A DNA stretch of 27,778 nt from a virus. The stretch covers positions 1 through 27,778 of IMG/VR virus record IMGVR_UViG_3300046690_000329; one strand, written 5' to 3'. Below are positions 1 through 6,418 of the stretch, one piece after another. Each line of letters begins with the position of its first letter. The first letter of the stretch is position 1. The translations under genes and the position numbers were made by a program. The notes under the pieces were generated by a model that saw only the letters and a program-made list of their open reading frames with translations, searched no databases and had not been told where the DNA came from.

Positions 1-294
1 GGCGGTAACACGCCAATTACGGCGTCAGGGGTGCCGTACTCGGCTAGGAAAATCTCCGGATCGATTTCGCTGACAAACACCATCTCCGCAAATTCTATCT
101 GGCAGTTCTTTGCTGACGCCAATAGCACCGGAAAGGTGCAGTATTCGATCAACACAGCAGCGAGCGGTGGCAACTTGTTTGGCTATGCAAATATGCCGCT
201 CTCGGCGCCAAGGACCCTCCGAGCAACTACCTTTACCAGTACGGGCAGCAACTCCCTTGCCTACATCTTACTGTCTTCTTCCTACGAGATTTGA
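1..294 (+). CDS. C-terminal part of a structural (probably tail) protein, cut by the window edge
   Basis: The frame is open from base 1 to a TGA at 292-294, giving about 97 residues without an N-terminus. The sequence is rich in Ser, Thr, Asn, Ala and Gly, with alternating polar and hydrophobic residues as in beta-rich phage fibre or tip proteins. No catalytic motif is visible. It is followed after one base by a second small gene and then by accessory and lysis genes, the position where tail genes end in lambda-like phages. The structural role is inferred from composition and position; the exact tail component cannot be named. Confidence 0.6.
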   Translation, partial: GGNTPITASGVPYSARKISGSISLTNTISANSIWQFFADANSTGKVQYSINTAASGGNLFGYANMPLSAPRTLRATTFTSTGSNSLAYILLSSSYEI

Positions 295-295
295 T

Positions 296-490
296 ATGGC
301 GATGATCAGCGTTCGGTTTTCAGACAGCTCACAGACTATGGTCACCGGCTACGCCAGTTGCGCCCAAGACGAGTCCGCCTGGCCTCATCAGGGCGAAATA
401 TCAACGAGCGATTCGCGTTGGAAGGCGTACTACGATAGCCAAGACACATATCTCTGTCAGCCATATCTGCCCGCCCCGACGTCGGAATAG
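296..490 (+). CDS. Small protein downstream of the tail gene
   Basis: This 64-residue protein begins at the ATG one base after the preceding stop codon, a spacing that suggests translational coupling. A second ATG two codons later (302) is an alternative start. The sequence is polar and has no signal peptide or membrane segment; it ends in a proline-rich stretch (PYLPAPTSE). I do not recognise the family. Its place directly after the tail gene suggests a tail-associated or assembly role, but that is positional inference only. Confidence 0.5.
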   Translation: MAMISVRFSDSSQTMVTGYASCAQDESAWPHQGEISTSDSRWKAYYDSQDTYLCQPYLPAPTSE

Positions 491-508
491 AGCGCTCGCG
501 CTGATATA

Positions 509-537
509 CTCGTCCGCTACAAATTCCGGCGGACGAG
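509..537 (+). promoter_or_regulatory. Perfect 9-bp hairpin over the ribosome binding site of the methyltransferase
   Basis: CTCGTCCGC (509-517) and GCGGACGAG (529-537) are perfect inverted repeats around an 11-nt loop, ending four bases before the ATG at 542. The only Shine-Dalgarno-like bases (GGACGAG, 531-537) lie in the 3' arm, so the stem would hide them. No T-run follows, so it does not look like a terminator in either direction. Translation control is inferred. Confidence 0.55.
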
Positions 538-541
538 AAAA

Positions 542-1543
542 ATGAGCATTTTCCAGCGGTTTCTTGGCGACCCACTTTTTGCAAATCTTGCGCTGTTCGA
601 GCACATCACTGAAGCCACCAAAAATCTCGGCCCGGAGTCGTTCCCGGACAAGAAGCCGTACATTGTTTCAGATCAGCCCGTTCCACAAGAGGCAATAGAC
701 CGTATCGGCCCTGTGCTCGATAATGTGGACAGCCTTTCTCCCCAAGAGATCGCGGTGTCCGTTTTCTACATCGGCATTCAATGCGATTCAGACGCGCTGC
801 CCATCCTTCGAAAGATCAAGCAGCACGGCGGCACATTTGTCCCCCATCTCAATTTCGCCAAGACAGAATACCGGTTCGTCAACCGGCTCGCCCATAACGC
901 GATGGTTAAGACGTGGGATAAGGGAGACAGCGTATCTCACCTGAACACCGGCATTCACGAGAACATCTGCGAGGCGCTTGATCTGACGGCACGCCTCGAA
1001 GGAGATTATGTAGAGATCGGCGTCTACCGTGGCGGCTCGGCCCTGACGGCACTGAACTACCTGGATGAATTGGCTGCGCGAAACCCCGATTTGCCACATA
1101 AGAAAGCGTGGCTGCTAGACACCTACGAGGGGTTCAACTACGAAGAGGCGGGGCTAAGCAGCGACGCGCTATGGTCGGGAACGCACGGTCTGTACGGCAA
1201 GGACGAGACGATGACGTACATCCGCGACACGATTATGAAGGACGTGTCGTCTGAGTTCGAATTGGTCGCGTCGAACATTTGCGCCGACGATCTCCCTGAC
1301 GGCATCAAGAAGATCGCCGTCGCGAACGTGGACGTCGATATGTACGAAGCGACGCTCTCTGCCTTGCAGAAGGTTGCGCCGCTGATTGTGCGAGGCGGAA
1401 TTATCATCGCCGAAGACCCGACATCGACGCCCGGTCTTTACGGCGCGTTGCTTGCGCTTGACGAATTCATGGCGTCACCTGCCGGCGCGCCGTTCTACAA
1501 GATATTCAAGGGATCGCAATACTTTCTGATCAAGATGCAATAG
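542..1543 (+). CDS. TylF/MycF-like O-methyltransferase (accessory gene)
   Basis: This 333-residue protein has features of the SAM-dependent TylF (macrocin O-methyltransferase) group. VEIGVYRGGSA at 157-167 is the SAM-binding glycine motif. LDTYEGF follows at 192-198. VDVDMYEAT at 263-271 resembles the metal-binding Asp region of MycF/TylF, and GGIIIAEDP at 285-293 follows. Residues 1-140 form an extra N-terminal part I cannot assign. In bacteria such enzymes methylate sugars of antibiotics or polysaccharides. Here the gene sits between tail and lysis genes, where lambda-like phages carry cargo genes, so modification of host surface glycans is a reasonable inference. It ends one base before the convergent outer-membrane gene. 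Confidence 0.8.
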   Translation: MSIFQRFLGDPLFANLALFEHITEATKNLGPESFPDKKPYIVSDQPVPQEAIDRIGPVLDNVDSLSPQEIAVSVFYIGIQCDSDALPILRKIKQHGGTFVPHLNFAKTEYRFVNRLAHNAMVKTWDKGDSVSHLNTGIHENICEALDLTARLEGDYVEIGVYRGGSALTALNYLDELAARNPDLPHKKAWLLDTYEGFNYEEAGLSSDALWSGTHGLYGKDETMTYIRDTIMKDVSSEFELVASNICADDLPDGIKKIAVANVDVDMYEATLSALQKVAPLIVRGGIIIAEDPTSTPGLYGALLALDEFMASPAGAPFYKIFKGSQYFLIKMQ

Positions 1544-1544
1544 A

Positions 1545-2381
1545 TCAGAACGTGTAGTTTAGCGAAAGCATCCACTCGCCCTTAATACCCGCCGGCGTGT
1601 CCTTATCCTTGCTGTATCCGACCGGCGCATTGAGGTAGTTGAGCCGCGCCGAGAACGGCCCCTTGCTCACGGACGCGCCAACCAGCAAGCCAACCTGAAC
1701 ATGCGGCTGGTGGCTGAGCGTCTCTTGCGTGCCAGTAGGACCGAAGCGCGCCGAATCGTTCATTGCAGTAGCTACGCTTGTCCACGTGGTTCGATAGAAC
1801 GCCGGCCCGGCTTCGACGCCGAGCTGCCAGCCGCTGCCTAGATCCCAATACGGCTCGACGGTCAGTGCGATAGCTTGAATGCCGCCAGTGCTGTCGAAGC
1901 GCCTGAAGTCGCCGCAATTGCCGTCGACGCAACTCTGCGTGGCAAGGTTGTAGCCGCCGCGTTGACCGACTGATGAGAAGTCCGCCTCGTCCTGCGGATT
2001 CACGCTCGACCATTTCACCTTGCCGAAGTTGTAGTAGTCGAGGTGCGCGCGCACGCCGGGCACAAAGGAGCGCGGCGCTGCGGGTATCGCATTGAACACC
2101 AGTCCGACGCGACCGCCGTAACTGCCGTTCGGCGTGTCGTGCGAGAAGCCTTTGCTATAGAACATACCATCGCCGAGCTTAACGGCAGATGTTGCGCCCA
2201 GACCGGCTTCGATTTGAAACCACGACTGTTCAGCATGCGCGCTTTGGCATATAGCAGCGCATACCAGAACCGCGAGCACAACGGATACTTTGATAGTATC
2301 CGTGGCGCACAAATTTTTTTTAGCCGCATCACCCCTGCGGCGGCCAATAGATGTCGGAATGACGTGGGCTTTGTTTTTCAT
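1545..2381 (-). CDS. Predicted outer-membrane beta-barrel protein
   Basis: The 278-residue product has a hydrophobic segment followed by a plausible signal peptidase site (AHA-EQSW near residue 50). It then shows alternating aromatic and polar strands with Gly/Tyr turns and ends in Phe (SLNYTF), the C-terminal signature of barrels inserted by BamA. The ATG at 2381 has GGAG nine bases upstream. The resulting signal peptide carries an unusually long basic n-region of about 30 residues, so a later GTG start is possible. Two copies of the dispersed phage operator flank and enter its 5' end. Lambda carries Lom, an outer-membrane protein, in a similar place. A role in superinfection or host-surface change is inferred. 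Confidence 0.75.
   Translation of the reverse strand: MKNKAHVIPTSIGRRRGDAAKKNLCATDTIKVSVVLAVLVCAAICQSAHAEQSWFQIEAGLGATSAVKLGDGMFYSKGFSHDTPNGSYGGRVGLVFNAIPAAPRSFVPGVRAHLDYYNFGKVKWSSVNPQDEADFSSVGQRGGYNLATQSCVDGNCGDFRRFDSTGGIQAIALTVEPYWDLGSGWQLGVEAGPAFYRTTWTSVATAMNDSARFGPTGTQETLSHQPHVQVGLLVGASVSKGPFSARLNYLNAPVGYSKDKDTPAGIKGEWMLSLNYTF
2283..2321 (-). promoter_or_regulatory. Operator copy within the 5' coding part of the outer-membrane gene
   Basis: GGATACT (2283-2289), TTGAT, AGTATCC (2295-2301) is a perfect 7-bp inverted repeat with a 5-nt spacer. On the minus strand it is preceded by a run of A and TTTG (2310-2321), as in the copies at 17118 and 19217. It lies about 27 codons into the reading frame from 2381, so it is either an intragenic operator or evidence that translation really starts downstream. 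Confidence 0.65.
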
Positions 2382-2422
2382 GGCGTTTGCTCCGTTCTGC
2401 GTTCGTTGTTATGACGATATGA

Positions 2423-2451
2423 AGGATACTAATACGGTATCGCAAACGCAA
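2423..2451 (-). promoter_or_regulatory. Leftward promoter with embedded operator for the outer-membrane gene
   Basis: On the minus strand TTGCGT (2446-2451) and TATCCT (2423-2428) are spaced by exactly 17 bp. The operator GATACT-AATAC-GGTATC (2425-2441) covers the spacer and the -10 element. This organisation is shared with the sites at 13017, 19386 and 21530. Transcription would start about 35 bases before the ATG at 2381. Confidence 0.7.
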
Positions 2452-2474
2452 GAAGTTTTTTGTATCGCAACCCC

Positions 2475-2496
2475 AAGCCGCTTAGTGCGGCTTTTT
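2475..2496 (+). terminator. Rightward intrinsic terminator upstream of the holin-like gene
   Basis: AAGCCGC (2475-2481) pairs with GCGGCTT (2487-2493) across a 5-nt loop and runs into TTTTT. It ends only 13 bases before the ATG at 2510. GGCTT (2489-2493) could instead pair with AAGCC (2503-2507), giving a competing hairpin. Confidence 0.7.
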
Positions 2497-2509
2497 CTTT
2501 GGAAGCCCG

Positions 2510-2773
2510 ATGGATTCACACATTGTCAACGAGTGGACGCTATCCGCCGCAACGGCTCTTGCTGGTCTGCTTTTCTGGGCGTATCGAAGCCTCAACAAGC
2601 GATGCAGCGAAAACGAAAGGGCGAATGCCGCTCTCGCGCTGCACGTCGCCGAGGAATACGTGTCGGTGAAGCGCTTCGAGGGCTATACGACGCAGTTCAA
2701 TGAGGCGGTGAAAACCATCTTCGAAAAGCTCGACGTGGTTCGAGACAAGATCGATCACAAGGCCGACAAATGA
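2510..2773 (+). CDS. Holin-like small membrane protein with coiled coil
   Basis: The 87-residue protein has one hydrophobic segment near residues 9-25, then a charged coiled coil. Its C-terminus (IFEKLDVVRDKIDHKADK) resembles the ending common in small phage proteins beside endolysins. The ATG is preceded by GGAAG at short distance. Its stop overlaps the endolysin start by four bases, indicating coupled translation. A holin or endolysin-accessory role at the inner membrane is inferred from topology and position. The two-segment protein at 3992 is an alternative holin. Confidence 0.65.
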   Translation: MDSHIVNEWTLSAATALAGLLFWAYRSLNKRCSENERANAALALHVAEEYVSVKRFEGYTTQFNEAVKTIFEKLDVVRDKIDHKADK

Positions 2774-3420
2774 CCATCACGCCAGCACTGCTTCAGGTTG
2801 CTTGTGGTGCCAGCGCTGCCAATGCCGCCAAGTACGCGGCCCCCTTGCAAGCCGCATGCGATCGCTACTCGGTCAACACGCCGTTGCGCATCGCTGCGTT
2901 TCTCTCGCAAGTGGGCCACGAGAGCGCAGGTCTGTCGGCATCGCAGGAATCGTTCAACTACGGCGTACCGGGATTGATGGCGACGTGGCCGCGCAAGATG
3001 CCGTTCGCGCTGGCTAACACGCTCGGCCGTCAGCCGAACGAGCCGTTCGTGCCGGTCGCGCGCCAGCAGCGCATCGCGTCGATCGTGTACGCGAACCAGT
3101 ATGGCAACGGCGACAGCATGACTGGCGACGGCTGGCGATACCGCGGCTCAGGTCTGATCCAGCTAACTTTTCACGACAACTTTGCCGCGTTCGGCCATGA
3201 CATTTCGCTCGATCTGGTGACGGCGCCTGACAAGCTGCGCGCCGATCCCGCGCTGTGCGCGCTGTCGGCCGGCTGGTTTTGGGTCGAGCACGGCTGCAAC
3301 ACGCTCGCCGACGCTGGTGCGCTCGATTCGATCACGCGCCGGATCAATGGCCCCGCGATGAAAGGGAAGGGCGAGCGCGACGCCCTCTATGCGGCTGCCA
3401 AGCACGCGCTCGGCATCTGA
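2770..3420 (+). CDS. Endolysin, glycoside hydrolase family 19
   Basis: The 216-residue enzyme has the GH19 lysozyme/chitinase layout. It shows a helical start, GHESAG with a likely catalytic Glu at 51 and a second Glu at 60 (SQESFNYG), and the diagnostic RYRGSGLIQLTF at 123-134. The late WFW and ITRRINGP segments are also typical. It would cleave peptidoglycan glycan strands in the periplasm at lysis. There is no signal peptide, so release should need a holin, consistent with the upstream membrane protein whose stop overlaps its ATG. The length is typical of phage GH19 lysozymes. Confidence 0.93.
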   Translation: MTITPALLQVACGASAANAAKYAAPLQAACDRYSVNTPLRIAAFLSQVGHESAGLSASQESFNYGVPGLMATWPRKMPFALANTLGRQPNEPFVPVARQQRIASIVYANQYGNGDSMTGDGWRYRGSGLIQLTFHDNFAAFGHDISLDLVTAPDKLRADPALCALSAGWFWVEHGCNTLADAGALDSITRRINGPAMKGKGERDALYAAAKHALGI

Positions 3421-3466
3421 TCACCGGCGGCGCAGCCTCTTGCCGCCGGAATTGCTGTTCCACAAG

Positions 3467-3494
3467 CCGCCTCCGGGCGGTTTTTTTACGCCCG
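3467..3494 (+). terminator. Intrinsic terminator with a competing downstream hairpin
   Basis: CCGCC (3467-3471) pairs with GGCGG (3476-3480) and is followed by seven T (3481-3487), a strong rightward terminator after the endolysin. CGGGCG (3474-3479) can alternatively pair with CGCCCG (3489-3494). That would undo the terminator stem and end four bases before the ATG at 3498. Confidence 0.8.
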
Positions 3495-3497
3495 AAC

Positions 3498-3983
3498 ATG
3501 ACCGACGTTACCCAGATCCACGAAGAGAAAGAGACGTTGACCGTCGCGGTCAACATCCCAGGCCACGAGCCGCGCAAGACGACGGCTCTATTCGAGCGCA
3601 CGCGCAAGCAATTGATCGCGCGCGACGGCGGCCGGTGCTTCGTTTGCAACGCGACTGCGGAGCAAAGCGGCCATCCGCTCGAGGCGCATCACCATCCGAT
3701 CGAGCGCTCGTTCGCCGAAATGATCGATTGGGACCGCTTCAAGCTCGACGCGCAAGCGGGCGTATGGGGCGCTGCAATCAAGGCGTTCGATTGGGACAAC
3801 TTCACCGACTGGACGCAGTTTGTAGACGACATGACCGTCAACGGCATGTTGCTCTGTAAGAGTCATCATACGGTGAGAGATTCCGGAATTCACACTCTTC
3901 CGTTCCCGATCTTCATCGCGCAAAAGTACGGCAAGGAGGGCTACCAGTTCTCGGCCGCAGAAGTCATCCACCACGCAGCATAG
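3498..3983 (+). CDS. HNH-like zinc-binding protein of the lysis region
   Basis: This 161-residue protein pairs CFVC (Cys47, Cys50) and a triple His (64-66) with LLCKSHH (Cys120, His123, His124). This arrangement is seen in HNH/treble-clef nucleases. The spacing between the halves is longer than in compact HNH domains, so nuclease activity is uncertain. The ATG at 3498 follows a terminator by ten bases and has no clear Shine-Dalgarno, which is odd. It is followed after eight bases by a small membrane protein. A DNA-related function is inferred from the motif only. Confidence 0.65.
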   Translation: MTDVTQIHEEKETLTVAVNIPGHEPRKTTALFERTRKQLIARDGGRCFVCNATAEQSGHPLEAHHHPIERSFAEMIDWDRFKLDAQAGVWGAAIKAFDWDNFTDWTQFVDDMTVNGMLLCKSHHTVRDSGIHTLPFPIFIAQKYGKEGYQFSAAEVIHHAA

Positions 3984-3991
3984 GAGCATTC

Positions 3992-4195
3992 ATGGCTCAA
4001 AACTCAGCAGTTGTTACGGGTGGCGTCGCAATCTCGGCCACCACCCTCATGCCGGCAGTCGAGTGGGCGCTCGCCCTCGCGTTTCATGTACCAGTCCCGG
4101 TAAGCGTGTCGGCCCTTGTCGCTGGCGTGCTCGCATCCGGCGCACATGCAGCGCTCAACTACATTGCGGCGCGCACCGCCGCCAAGCAAGCCTAA
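3992..4195 (+). CDS. Small two-segment membrane protein, candidate holin
   Basis: The 67-residue product has two hydrophobic stretches (about 6-28 and 34-56), a short loop and a basic C-terminus (AARTAAKQA). This fits a class II holin, which would form the inner-membrane lesion that releases the endolysin. AGGAG (3982-3986), overlapping the preceding stop, is a good ribosome binding site five bases from the ATG. It is separated from the endolysin by the HNH-like gene, so either this or the protein at 2510 may be the true holin. Confidence 0.65.
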   Translation: MAQNSAVVTGGVAISATTLMPAVEWALALAFHVPVPVSVSALVAGVLASGAHAALNYIAARTAAKQA

Positions 4196-4249
4196 CTCCC
4201 GCGCAGTAACCATCCCCGCCGCGCTGCGGCACTCTCTGGACACAATCCC

Positions 4250-4702
4250 ATGAAGAAGATTTTCGCCGCTCTTGCGGCTGGCCTCGTCGCGCTCGCTCTC
4301 TCCGCATGCGCCGGCGCCCCGACGCTCACGTTCGCTCAGCAGGTAAGCATCGCATGCGGCGCTGCTAACGGCGAGATTGCCATCCTGAAGGGTGACGGCG
4401 TATTCACCGGCGGCGCAGAAAAGACGCTGACCGAGACCGTTCAGCCCGCAGTCGACAAGGTTTGCTCTGCCGGCGCGTCGGTCGCGAAACCGGACTTGCA
4501 GTCGGTCGTCAATGCGACGCTGCCGCTCGTCAAGTCGCTGGTGGACTCGTCGTCGCTGTCGCCTGACAAGATCAGGGCAGCGGACGCAGCGATTGATACT
4601 GGCGTGCTGGCGTTCAACATTGCCATCAGCCTCGCTCCTGCTGTCACGGCCACGGCGCCGGTTGCAGCATCGACGCCGCTCGCTGGTGCGCCGCTGCAAT
4701 GA
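4250..4702 (+). CDS. Phage lipoprotein
   Basis: The 150-residue protein starts with MKKIF, a hydrophobic core and the lipobox LSAC with Cys20, so it should be a lipoprotein processed by signal peptidase II. The rest is alanine-rich and helical, without the proline-rich composition of Rz1 spanins, so a spanin role is not supported. Its last codons overlap the next gene by four bases. Candidates are an envelope-associated lysis factor or a superinfection-exclusion lipoprotein; the sequence does not decide. Confidence 0.75.
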   Translation: MKKIFAALAAGLVALALSACAGAPTLTFAQQVSIACGAANGEIAILKGDGVFTGGAEKTLTETVQPAVDKVCSAGASVAKPDLQSVVNATLPLVKSLVDSSSLSPDKIRAADAAIDTGVLAFNIAISLAPAVTATAPVAASTPLAGAPLQ

Positions 4703-5088
4703 GCAAGTTCCTGACCGATCTGCGTGTCGAGCTTGTCAGCGACGCGACGAACAGCGGGCGAGGGACGTGGCGCCTGACTGCGCCGCTGATCTATGACTCG
4801 GACGTAGCGGGTCGCGTGTTTGTCGTGCCGACCGGCTTCGAGTCGGACTTTGCCTCGGTGCCTCGGCTGGCTATCGCGTTCGCGTTGTGCGGCGATAGCG
4901 CTCATGCTGCAAGCGTGGTGCATGACGCGATCTACTCCTATCATTGGGTCGATCGCGCAACCGCTGATGCAGTGCTTCGAGAAGCTGCGCTAGTCTCCGG
5001 TGTCCCGGCTTGGCGGGCCGCGCTTTTGTACTATGGGGTGCGGGTCGGCGGTGGTGGCTCCCACTGGAATGGCTCGATCTCGGTCTAG
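4699..5088 (+). CDS. DUF1353 family protein
   Basis: The 129-residue protein carries the hallmarks of the DUF1353 phage family: VPTGFESDFASVPR in the first half, VVHDAIYS in the middle, and GVPAWRAALLYYGVRVGG near the end. Members usually lie beside lysis genes; their biochemical role is not established. The start overlaps the lipoprotein stop by four bases. The last 99 bases are also used on the opposite strand by the gene ending at 4990. Confidence 0.85.
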   Translation: MSKFLTDLRVELVSDATNSGRGTWRLTAPLIYDSDVAGRVFVVPTGFESDFASVPRLAIAFALCGDSAHAASVVHDAIYSYHWVDRATADAVLREAALVSGVPAWRAALLYYGVRVGGGGSHWNGSISV

Positions 5089-5328
5089 CGCCTCTCGCAC
5101 AGCCTCTGGCACGCCAGCATGGATCGGCAGACCGTTCGCCTCATAGCTAACCATCTCGCCGATCTGTTCAAGTGCTCTTTGCCCCTTGATCGCCTTGTCG
5201 CGCCAGTAGTCGTGCCGCTCCTGCAATTCTTCGAGCGAGCGCACGTACTCGACTCGAGCTTCGATCAACTGGTCGTTGACCAGCTCGCAGCGCGAACTGA
5301 GCGGACATTCATGCTCGGGCGGTTTCAT
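4990..5328 (-). CDS. Coiled-coil protein overlapping the DUF1353 gene antisense
   Basis: This 112-residue protein begins at the ATG at 5328, which has GAGAGG six bases upstream; the in-frame TTG at 5334 is less likely. The N-terminal half is charged and predicted to coil (about residues 16-60). There is a Cys pair near the start (ECPLSSRC). The C-terminal third lies entirely within the opposite-strand DUF1353 gene and looks unstructured, as if the frame had extended into its neighbour. I do not recognise a family. It is the last gene of the leftward unit starting at 6631. Confidence 0.6.
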   Translation of the reverse strand: MKPPEHECPLSSRCELVNDQLIEARVEYVRSLEELQERHDYWRDKAIKGQRALEQIGEMVSYEANGLPIHAGVPEAVREALDRDRAIPVGATTADPHPIVQKRGPPSRDTGD

Positions 5329-5355
5329 TATCAACCTCTCGCCATTGGCTGATTG

Positions 5356-5550
5356 TCATTCCTGCCTTGGAAACGCTTTGCGATCAAGAAACCAGATCGC
5401 AGCAAAGATTGCCGCCAAAACTGAAACCGCACCTGTCGCCAGTAGAAAAGCCGAATTGCTTAGGTCGAGAGCCTTGCCTATCGTGCCGAACACGGCAAGG
5501 GCTACGAAAAACCAAAATGCCCCGTACTGCCAGTCATCGCTCATCGTCAT
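5356..5550 (-). CDS. Small two-segment membrane protein
   Basis: The 64-residue product has two hydrophobic segments (about 10-27 and 35-55), with the charged tail DRKAFPRQE. GGGGG lies just upstream of the ATG at 5550 and at better distance from the ATG at 5544, so the start may be either. It lies between the ligase and the coiled-coil gene in the leftward accessory unit. The function is unknown; membrane location is the only safe statement. Confidence 0.6.
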   Translation of the reverse strand: MTMSDDWQYGAFWFFVALAVFGTIGKALDLSNSAFLLATGAVSVLAAIFAAIWFLDRKAFPRQE

Positions 5551-5603
5551 AATCCCCCGCGCCTTAGCGCACTCAATCAGCCTGCCATCCGGCAGCGCGG
5601 CAG

Positions 5604-6212
5604 TTACTTCCTACCCCATCCCAAAGCCGCCGGCCGTCCATAATTCTGGTACTTGACCTTCAGCCAGTCGCGCGAGCGGCCGCGCTGATACTGCGAGTCA
5701 AGCCGCTTGGCGACCATCCCTTCCAAGCCTAGCGATTCCACCTCGCCAAATACCAACTTACCTTCGCCCTCAATGCCGCTCGCGTAAATCAGCGTGCCGG
5801 TATTGTCGAACGACTTTCGAAGCTGCACCTTGCGTTCAGTGAGCGGCAGGCCACGAATGTCGGTGCCGTCGATGGACAGCGCGTCGAACACGTACAGCCG
5901 AGCCGGGTCCGACTTTGCCGCGGCGCGGACATTCTTTGGCGTTTTCGTGACCGCGCGTTGCCGGAGTCTGTCAAAGTCCGATCTCCCTGTGTCGTCGTCG
6001 ACCGTCAGTTCCGCGTCCCAGACGAAATCACCCGGTACACTTTCGACCGCCCGCACGACCTCTGGAAACGAACCGTTGAACAGATTGCCATTGCGACTCC
6101 AAAGCTTCACGTCATCACCGGCTTTGACGACCAGGCACCTGAATCCATCGTACTTGAGTTCGAACAGCCAGTCAGGATCGGAGAACGGTCGACCGTGGAG
6201 CGTCGCAAGCAT
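5604..6212 (-). CDS. ATP-dependent DNA ligase, adenylation domain only
   Basis: The 202-residue protein matches the nucleotidyltransferase domain of ATP-dependent ligases of the LigC/LigD type. ELKYDGFR holds the adenylated Lys20, with SRNG at 39-42, DAEL at 66-69 and FDAL at 109-112. EGMVAK is at 164-169 and WLKVK at 183-187. It stops about 15 residues after WLKVK, where other ligases continue into an OB-fold domain with motif VI. The whole OB domain is therefore missing. The ATG at 6212 fits the family N-terminus (MLATL); a GTG at 6233 is possible. Nick sealing in phage DNA is the expected role, but activity without the OB fold is uncertain. Confidence 0.85.
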   Translation of the reverse strand: MLATLHGRPFSDPDWLFELKYDGFRCLVVKAGDDVKLWSRNGNLFNGSFPEVVRAVESVPGDFVWDAELTVDDDTGRSDFDRLRQRAVTKTPKNVRAAAKSDPARLYVFDALSIDGTDIRGLPLTERKVQLRKSFDNTGTLIYASGIEGEGKLVFGEVESLGLEGMVAKRLDSQYQRGRSRDWLKVKYQNYGRPAALGWGRK

Positions 6213-6225
6213 CAAATCCGACGCG

Positions 6226-6414
6226 TCAATCACGGTAGCGAGACGTCCAAGCCCACGCCAGCGCCAGCTTCGCCCACGCATCGTCTTTGGGGCAGCCCGT
6301 CACGTCGCAGAAATGGTCGAAGTCCTCCGACACAGTGTGTCCATGCTCATTCCGTTTCTCGGGATCGGGCAGTACGACTTCCAGAATCGCTTCAGGGTTG
6401 CGGTACTCGAACAT
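6226..6414 (-). CDS. Small hypothetical phage protein
   Basis: This 62-residue protein starts at the ATG at 6414, seven bases after a perfect AGGAGG (6421-6426). That decides against the longer reading from 6438. It is acidic to neutral, with an SEDFDHFCDVTG stretch and a Trp-rich C-terminus (AWAWTSRYRD). I do not recognise a family. It sits between a Cys-rich protein and the ligase in the leftward unit from 6631. Confidence 0.6.
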   Translation of the reverse strand: MFEYRNPEAILEVVLPDPEKRNEHGHTVSEDFDHFCDVTGCPKDDAWAKLALAWAWTSRYRD

Positions 6415-6418
6415 GGCG

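Noticed and set aside
4004-4699. 231-codon leftward frame opposite the holin and lipoprotein
   Set aside because: Arg-rich shadow product; the plus-strand lipobox, membrane segments and ribosome site are convincing.
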